Of a stretch of 17,790 nucleotides of DNA, positions 13,305 through 17,790 are shown one piece after another. The first letter of the stretch is position 1, and each line of letters starts with the position of its first letter. The stretch comes from an uncultured Rhodospirillales bacterium (GTDB taxonomy: Bacteria; Pseudomonadota; Alphaproteobacteria; Acetobacterales; Acetobacteraceae). The stretch spans positions 1 to 17,790 of the forward strand of contig CAIYPH010000067.1 of the NCBI GenBank assembly GCA_903928045.1, read 5' to 3'. The position numbers and the translations under genes are program-made. A model generated the notes under the pieces. That model was not told the origin of the DNA. It was given only the letters and a program-made list of their open reading frames with translations, and did no database searches.

Positions 13305-15011
13305 TCAGTCCTCCGAGGAGAGCTGGTTGCGGCGACGGATCGCGGCCCCCAGGATGTCACCCAGCGAGGCGCCGGAGTCGGAGGTGCCGAATTCGGCGAT
13401 CGCCTTCTTGTCCTCCTCCATCTCCTTGCCCTTTATGGTCAGCGACAGCTTGCGGGCAGCGCGGTCCACCGCGACGATCTTGGCGTCGACCTTCTCGCCG
13501 ATGGCAAAGCGGTCGGGGCGCTGATCGCCCTTGTCGCGGGCCAGTTCGGCGCGGCGGATGAAGCCGGTCAGCACGTCATCGACCTTGACCTCGATGCCGT
13601 TGGACTGCACCGCGGTGACCACGCAGGTCACGACGCTGCCCTTCTGCACGCGATCGAGCACGGAGGCGGCGGGATCGTCGGCGAGCTGCTTGATGCCGAG
13701 CGAGATGCGCTCCTTCTCGACATCGACGTCGAGCACCTTGGCCTTGACGATCTGGCCCTTCTCGAACTTCGCCATGGCGAGTTCGCCCGGCTCGTCCCAG
13801 GAAAGGTCGGACATGTGGACCATGCCGTCGAGATCGACGCCGAGGCCGATGAACAGGCCGAATTCCGTCATGTTGCGGATTTCGCCCTCGACTTCGGATC
13901 CGATCGGATGCTCGTCGACGAACTGCTCCCACGGGTTGCGCTGGACCTGCTTGAGGCCGAGCGAGATGCGGCGCTTGGAGGCGTCGACATCCAGGACCAT
14001 GACTTCGACTTCCTGCGAAGTGGCCACGATCTTGCCGGGGTGGGCGTTCTTCTTGGTCCAGGACATCTCGGAGACGTGCACCAGACCCTCGACGCCCGGC
14101 TCCAGCTCCACGAAGGCGCCGTAGTCGGTGATGTTGGTGACGCGGCCCGAATACTTGGCGCCCGGCGGATACTTGGCGGCGACGCCTTCCCAGGGATCGG
14201 CCTCAAGCTGCTTCATGCCGAGGGAGATGCGCTGGGTGTCGGAGTTGAAGCGGATCACCTGCACGCGCACGGCCTGGCCGATGGTCAGGGCCTCGGCCGG
14301 GTGGTTGATGCGGCGCCAGGCGATATCGGTGACATGCAGCAGGCCATCGACGCCGCCGAGGTCCACGAAGGCGCCGTAATCGGTGATGTTCTTCACCACG
14401 CCGTCGAGGATCATGCCTTCCTTGAGGCCCTGGATCAGCTCGCTGCGCTGTTCGGCGCGGGTCTCTTCGAGCACGGCGCGGCGCGAGACGACGATGTTGC
14501 CGCGGGCGCGGTCCATCTTCAGGATCTGGAAGGGCTGCGGCATGCCCATCAGCGGGCCGACGTCGCGCACCGGGCGGATATCGACCTGCGAGCCGGGCAG
14601 GAAGGCCACGGCGCCGCCGAGATCGACGGTGAAGCCGCCCTTGACGCGGCCATAGATGGTGCCGTTGACGCGCTGCTGCGCTTCGAACGCCTTCTCGAGC
14701 GCGGTCCAGGCCTCCTCGCGGCGGGCCTTTTCGCGCGAGAGCACGATCGTGCCGTCACGGTCTTCATAGCGCTCAACGAAGAGCTCGATCATGTCGCCGG
14801 GCTTGACGTCCGGGGCGGCGCCGGGCGGGCCGAATTCCTTGAGGGCGACACGGCCCTCGCTCTTGAGGCCGACATCGACGATGGCGAATTCGTCGGTCAG
14901 GCGGACGACGCGGCCGGTGACGACGGAGCCGTCGAAGCCGGTGTCCTTGCCCAGGGTCTCGTCGAGCAGGGAGGCAAAATCTTCGGTGGGACGCGTGAGG
15001 GTGGTGGACAT
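13305..15011 (-). CDS. rpsA: 30S ribosomal protein S1
   Basis: A 568-residue protein with six S1 (OB-fold) domains, as in E. coli S1 (557 residues), that brings mRNA to the ribosome. Domains start near residues 28, 114, 200, 285, 372 and 459. The later four carry the familiar cores KNITDYGAFVDLGGVDGLLHVTDIAW, TNITDYGAFVELEPGVEGLVHVSEMSW, RNMTEFGLFIGLGVDLDGMVHMSDLSW and the more divergent last copy. The acidic and Ser-rich tail RNQLSSED is normal for the group. AGGAA lies 14 bases before ATG 15011, in a leader with strong hairpins. It follows cmk, the arrangement found across proteobacteria. Confidence 0.98.
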   Translation of the reverse strand: MSTTLTRPTEDFASLLDETLGKDTGFDGSVVTGRVVRLTDEFAIVDVGLKSEGRVALKEFGPPGAAPDVKPGDMIELFVERYEDRDGTIVLSREKARREEAWTALEKAFEAQQRVNGTIYGRVKGGFTVDLGGAVAFLPGSQVDIRPVRDVGPLMGMPQPFQILKMDRARGNIVVSRRAVLEETRAEQRSELIQGLKEGMILDGVVKNITDYGAFVDLGGVDGLLHVTDIAWRRINHPAEALTIGQAVRVQVIRFNSDTQRISLGMKQLEADPWEGVAAKYPPGAKYSGRVTNITDYGAFVELEPGVEGLVHVSEMSWTKKNAHPGKIVATSQEVEVMVLDVDASKRRISLGLKQVQRNPWEQFVDEHPIGSEVEGEIRNMTEFGLFIGLGVDLDGMVHMSDLSWDEPGELAMAKFEKGQIVKAKVLDVDVEKERISLGIKQLADDPAASVLDRVQKGSVVTCVVTAVQSNGIEVKVDDVLTGFIRRAELARDKGDQRPDRFAIGEKVDAKIVAVDRAARKLSLTIKGKEMEEDKKAIAEFGTSDSGASLGDILGAAIRRRNQLSSED

Positions 15012-15201
15012 AGGGTAGGGTGGTTCCTGCGAGGCCCCGGAGGGGCTGCCGGTATGCGCGCTTCACGGAAAGCACGACATGCCCGCGCCGCCCGATCGGG
15101 CTTCGGCGCAGGCCAGGTTGACATAAACGCTGCCCACCATGGGCCAGCGCGGGCGGACACAACTCCCGCGGGCGCACGGAGTCAAGCGCGGCAGTTGAAG
15201 A
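15012..15201 (-). promoter_or_regulatory. rpsA leader region with hairpins
   Basis: This 190-base gap contains no gene. On the rpsA strand a weak promoter could start with TTGACT (15185-15180), but no convincing -10 follows. Two stem-loops are visible: GCGCC...GGCGC around the 12-base palindrome GCCCGATCGGGC (15109-15085), and GCCCC-TCC-GGGGC (15046-15034), which ends about 22 bases before the ATG and close to the ribosome site. S1 represses its own translation in E. coli through leader hairpins, so a comparable role is possible but inferred. The first stem could also end cmk transcripts, though no U-run follows. Confidence 0.4.
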
Positions 15202-15840
15202 TCAGGCCCGCGCCGCGAGCCGTGCCTCCACCAGTTCCACCGCGGCGCGAAAGGCGCCCTCGGCGTCGAGTCCGCTGGTGTCGAGCACCAGCGCGTCCTC
15301 GGCCGGCTTCATCGGTGCCGCGTCTCGCCCGGCGTCGCGGGCATCGCGGGCGGCCATTTCGGCGGTCACCGCCTCAAGTGTCACCAAAGAATCACGCGCC
15401 ACGACCTCCAGCCAGCGCCGATGGGCGCGGGCGGCGGGGGAGGCGGTGACGTAGAGCTTCACCGCCGCGTCGGGAAAAATCACCGTACCGATGTCCCGAC
15501 CATCGAGCACCGCACCCAGCCTGGCCGCGAAACTCCGCTGGAAATCCACCAGGGCGGCGCGGACGCCGGGATGGGCGGCGACGGTGCTGGCGGCATCATC
15601 GGCCGGCGGGCCACGCAGATCGCCGCGCTGGAGGTCTTCCGGGCGCAGCGCGCGGGCGGCGGCCTCGGCGTCGGCGGCATCACGCGGATCGCCTGCTACA
15701 TCGAGCACGCGGCGGCCGACGGCGCGGTAGAGCAGGCCGGTATCGAGGTAGGGCAGGCCGTACTGGGCGGCCAGCCGCCGGGCCAGCGTGCCCTTCCCCG
15801 CCGCCGCCGGGCCGTCAACGGCGATCACCACGCCGGTCAT
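15202..15840 (-). CDS. cmk: Cytidylate kinase
   Basis: A 212-residue P-loop kinase that phosphorylates CMP/d[23 protein letters not shown] holds the Walker A loop (GPAAAGKGT), then [12 protein letters not shown] for nucleotide binding, [23 protein letters not shown] for CMP recognition, and ARAHRRW at the lid. Its ATG overlaps the aroA stop by four bases (ATGA). It is slightly shorter than E. coli Cmk (227). Confidence 0.96.
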   Translation of the reverse strand: MTGVVIAVDGPAAAGKGTLARRLAAQYGLPYLDTGLLYRAVGRRVLDVAGDPRDAADAEAAARALRPEDLQRGDLRGPPADDAASTVAAHPGVRAALVDFQRSFAARLGAVLDGRDIGTVIFPDAAVKLYVTASPAARAHRRWLEVVARDSLVTLEAVTAEMAARDARDAGRDAAPMKPAEDALVLDTSGLDAEGAFRAAVELVEARLAARA

Positions 15841-17186
15841 GCCGCGATGATCGCCGGCGTGCCCCCGTTGCCGACCAGCCCGTTCATCAGGCGCACGAAA
15901 CCGGGAAAACTCGTGTCGATGAAGCTCGCATCATCCACCGAAACCGGCTCGCGCGCGGCGAGGCCGAGCACCAGGGCGCTCATGGCAAGCCGATGATCCA
16001 TATGGGTTTCCACCATCGCGCCCCCCTGCGGCGCGGCGCCGGTGCCGTGGACGATCAGGTCATCGCCCAGGATCTCCACCTTCACCCCATTGGCCGCCAG
16101 CAGCGCGGCGGTCGCGGAAAGCCGGTCGCTCTCCTTCACCCGCAACTCCTTCAGGCCGAGCATCCGCGTGGTGCCGGTGGCGAAGGCGGCGGCCACGGCG
16201 AGCACCGGGTATTCGTCGATCATCGAGGGCGCGCGCTCCCACGGCACCTCCACGGCGCGGAGCGGGCCGTGCGAAACCACCAGATCGCCCACGGGCTCGC
16301 CGCCCTCGGTGCGGGCGTTCTCCACCACGAGGTCGGCGCCCATTTCGCGCAGCGTGGTGAACAGGCCGCAGCGCAGCGGGTTGAGCCCGAGGCCCTCGAC
16401 GCGCACCCGCGAGCCCGGCACCAGCAGGGCGGCCACCACGGCGAAGGCGGCGGAGGAGGGGTCACCCGGGACCACCACATCGGCGGCGCGCAACTCGGGT
16501 TGCCCGGTCAGGGCGATGATCCGCCCGGCGCCCAATGTCTCCACAGTCACCGAGGCGCCGAAATGGCGCAGCATGTTCTCGCTGTGGTCGCGCGTCGCCT
16601 CGGGCTCCTCGATCCGGGTGATGCCGGCGGCATTCAGCCCGCACAGCAGCAGCGCCGACTTCACCTGCGCCGAGGGCACCGGCACGCGATACTCGAGCGG
16701 CAGCGCCTCGCGGGCCCCCTCGATCGACAACGGCAGCCGCCCCCCCTCGCGCGAGGCGAATCGCGCCCCGCAGGCCGCCAGCGGATCGGTGACCCGGCGC
16801 ATCGGGCGGCGGCGCAGGCTCGCATCCCCGGTCATGACAGAATAGAAGGGGTGGCTGGCGAGGATCCCGGTCAGCAGCCGCGCCGCGGTGCCGGAATTGC
16901 CCATGTCCAGCACATCCGCCGGCTCCACCAACCCGCCGACCCCGCGCCCGGACACGCGCCACGCACCCGGGCCGTCCTGCGCCACCTCGGCCCCCAGCGC
17001 GCGCATGGCGGAAGCGGTGCGCAGCACGTCCTCGCCTTCCAGCAGGCCGGAAATCCGGGTTTCCCCCACCGCCAGCGCTCCGAACATCAAGGCGCGATGG
17101 CTGATCGACTTGTCGCCCGGCACCGTGATCGTGCCGGCGAGCGGAGCTGCGGGGCGGGTGGACCGCAGGGGCGTGAGCGTGTTCAT
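15837..17186 (-). CDS. aroA: 5-enolpyruvylshikimate-3-phosphate synthase (class II-like)
   Basis: A 449-residue enzyme joining shikimate-3-phosphate and PEP in the shikimate pathway. Substrate motifs are [13 protein letters not shown] (residues 22-34), [13 protein letters not shown] (93-105), [25 protein letters not shown], and near the end KESDRL and [17 protein letters not shown] and RDHSE are the described class II EPSPS signatures, while the fourth (N-x-T-R) reads NPLR. The residue equivalent to E. coli Gly96 is Gly99, not the Ala of the glyphosate-tolerant CP4 enzyme. ATG 17186 matches the usual length; a longer reading would extend through the divergent intergenic region. The ribosome site is weak. 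Confidence 0.97.
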   Translation of the reverse strand: MNTLTPLRSTRPAAPLAGTITVPGDKSISHRALMFGALAVGETRISGLLEGEDVLRTASAMRALGAEVAQDGPGAWRVSGRGVGGLVEPADVLDMGNSGTAARLLTGILASHPFYSVMTGDASLRRRPMRRVTDPLAACGARFASREGGRLPLSIEGAREALPLEYRVPVPSAQVKSALLLCGLNAAGITRIEEPEATRDHSENMLRHFGASVTVETLGAGRIIALTGQPELRAADVVVPGDPSSAAFAVVAALLVPGSRVRVEGLGLNPLRCGLFTTLREMGADLVVENARTEGGEPVGDLVVSHGPLRAVEVPWERAPSMIDEYPVLAVAAAFATGTTRMLGLKELRVKESDRLSATAALLAANGVKVEILGDDLIVHGTGAAPQGGAMVETHMDHRLAMSALVLGLAAREPVSVDDASFIDTSFPGFVRLMNGLVGNGGTPAIIAA

Positions 17187-17329
17187 GCTTCGGCCATTAG
17201 CATGGTGCGCGACGATTGGCACGATCCACCCATCTTGCGTTATTCGCGGCAACACGGCAGATGTCGTTTGACATGACGACGCAGCGGTGGCATTCCGCGC
17301 GCCCTTCGGCCCCCCAATCGAGGCGACCC
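17187..17329. promoter_or_regulatory. Divergent intergenic region, aroA and TIGR02300 gene
   Basis: The 143 bases separate two divergent genes and must hold both promoters. On the plus strand a perfect TTGACA (17268-17273) is present, but the best -10 at 17 bases is only CATTCC (17291-17296). On the minus strand I see no convincing pair. I found no small gene here. Confidence 0.4.
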
Positions 17330-17662
17330 ATGGCGAAGCCTGAACTCGGCAACAAGCGCGTTTGCGTCTCCTGCGCGACGCGGTTTTTCGATCTCCTGAA
17401 GCAGCCCGCGGTTTGCCCGAAGTGCAGCACGGAGCAGCCGGCCGAGCAGCCGCGCCTGCGCCGCGCACCCGGCAACGTGCTGGATGACAAACGCCGCCCC
17501 AAGGCCGCCGTGGTTCCGGGCCTCGAGGATACCGACGTCGAGGTCGAAGTCGCGGAGGAGGAGGGCGAGGAGGATGTCCTCGAGGATACCTCCGATCTCG
17601 AGGACGACGCCGACGGGATCGCCGTCGAAGTCGAGACCGAGGGGAACGACGAGGAGCGCTAA
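17330..17662 (+). CDS. TIGR02300 / FYDLN-acid zinc-ribbon protein
   Basis: A 110-residue protein of the FYDLN-acid family (PF09538, TIGR02300), almost confined to alphaproteobacteria and without known function. [32 protein letters not shown] has the family start with FFDLLK in place of FYDLNK. C12/C15 and C29/C32 form a zinc ribbon. From about residue 64 the tail is extremely acidic ([24 protein letters not shown]), low in complexity and probably disordered. ATG 17330 is preferred because homologues start with MAKPELG and GAGGCGA lies upstream; an earlier in-frame ATG (17216) adds an unlikely basic stretch. It is divergent from aroA, a common arrangement in Rhodospirillales. Confidence 0.93.
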   Translation: MAKPELGNKRVCVSCATRFFDLLKQPAVCPKCSTEQPAEQPRLRRAPGNVLDDKRRPKAAVVPGLEDTDVEVEVAEEEGEEDVLEDTSDLEDDADGIAVEVETEGNDEER

Positions 17663-17707
17663 GCGCTTCTTTGAAGGAAGAAAGCGCTTCTTTTTGAAAA
17701 AAGAAGC
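17661..17707 (+). terminator. Intrinsic terminator with overlapping second hairpin
   Basis: Starting within the TAA stop, AAGCGCTT (17661-17668) pairs with AAGCGCTT (17682-17689), and a run of five T follows at 17691. A second perfect 10-bp stem, GCTTCTTTTT/AAAAAGAAGC (17686-17695 and 17698-17707), shares the downstream arm and is followed by AAAAATTT. The pair could end transcription from either direction, and the two hairpins exclude each other. Confidence 0.8.
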
Positions 17708-17790
17708 AAAAATTTCGCTCTTATTGCGTCATCTGTTGAGATCTGCGATTCTACTCCCCGGCGTCAGGGGAACATCTCAGGTATGGACAA

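Noticed and set aside
13242..15449. 735-codon open frame opposite rpsA
   Set aside because: rpsA is unmistakable on the other strand. The frame's Asp/His/Leu-rich translation is the mirror of S1 codons.
17708..17790. Possible start of another coding region at ATG 17783 or a tRNA at the window end
   Set aside because: Only three codons are visible, with no clear ribosome site, and no cloverleaf can be drawn.

Overview
The window looks like chromosomal DNA of a high-GC alphaproteobacterium, most likely in or near the Acetobacteraceae (Rhodospirillales). The evidence is the core-gene run FYDLN-acid (TIGR02300) protein / aroA-cmk-rpsA-sppA-ihfB-lapA-pyrF-trpF, codon use strongly biased to G/C in the third position, and an AT-rich AAGCGCTTCTTT...GAAAAAAGAAGC hairpin block of a type I recall downstream of genes in this family. 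The taxonomic call is inference; no rRNA or marker search was possible.

Region 1 (1-2031, minus strand) is a nickel/cobalt efflux operon: an RcnA-type efflux permease, a 210-residue protein of unknown function, and an RcnR/DmeR-type repressor cut by the window edge. A 19-bp G/C-tract palindrome lies exactly between the -35 and -10 elements of the likely rcnA promoter, where a CsoR/RcnR repressor would be expected to bind.

Region 2 (2056-7983, plus strand) is a copper-resistance cluster facing the Ni/Co operon. It holds a small HMA-domain protein, a Tat-exported multicopper oxidase (CopA/PcoA type), the outer-membrane protein CopB, a small secreted His/Met/Cys protein, a Cu(I) P-type ATPase with two nearly identical HMA domains, and a CueR-type activator with the Cu(I) ligands C112 and C120. 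Two CueR-type promoters (TTGACC -35, long spacer filled by an ACCTT...GGGAA dyad) stand before the HMA gene and before the ATPase. Together they would make a CueR-controlled circuit: cytoplasmic Cu(I) trapping and export, periplasmic oxidation, and outer-membrane sequestration.

Region 3 (8002-10356, minus) has two metabolic genes: a membrane-anchored, stand-alone glutamate-synthase FMN/Fe-S domain protein and a CpdA/GpdQ-like metallophosphoesterase.

Region 4 (10429-17186, minus) is the housekeeping block. aroA overlaps cmk. After a structured 190-bp leader come rpsA, sppA, ihfB, lapA, pyrF and trpF, with the last four joined by 1-4 base overlaps. trpB and trpA, which often follow trpF in alphaproteobacteria, are not in this window.

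Region 5 (17187-17790) has a divergent intergenic region, the small zinc-ribbon/acidic-tail TIGR02300 protein on the plus strand, and a strong hairpin/terminator block. No gene-free stretch exceeds 300 bases, and I saw no tRNA, rRNA, insertion sequence or CRISPR array. The most unusual items are the unknown protein in the Ni/Co operon, which looks like two copies of a beta-rich module also seen as a large loop in the RcnA permease, and the well-placed operators for both metal circuits.
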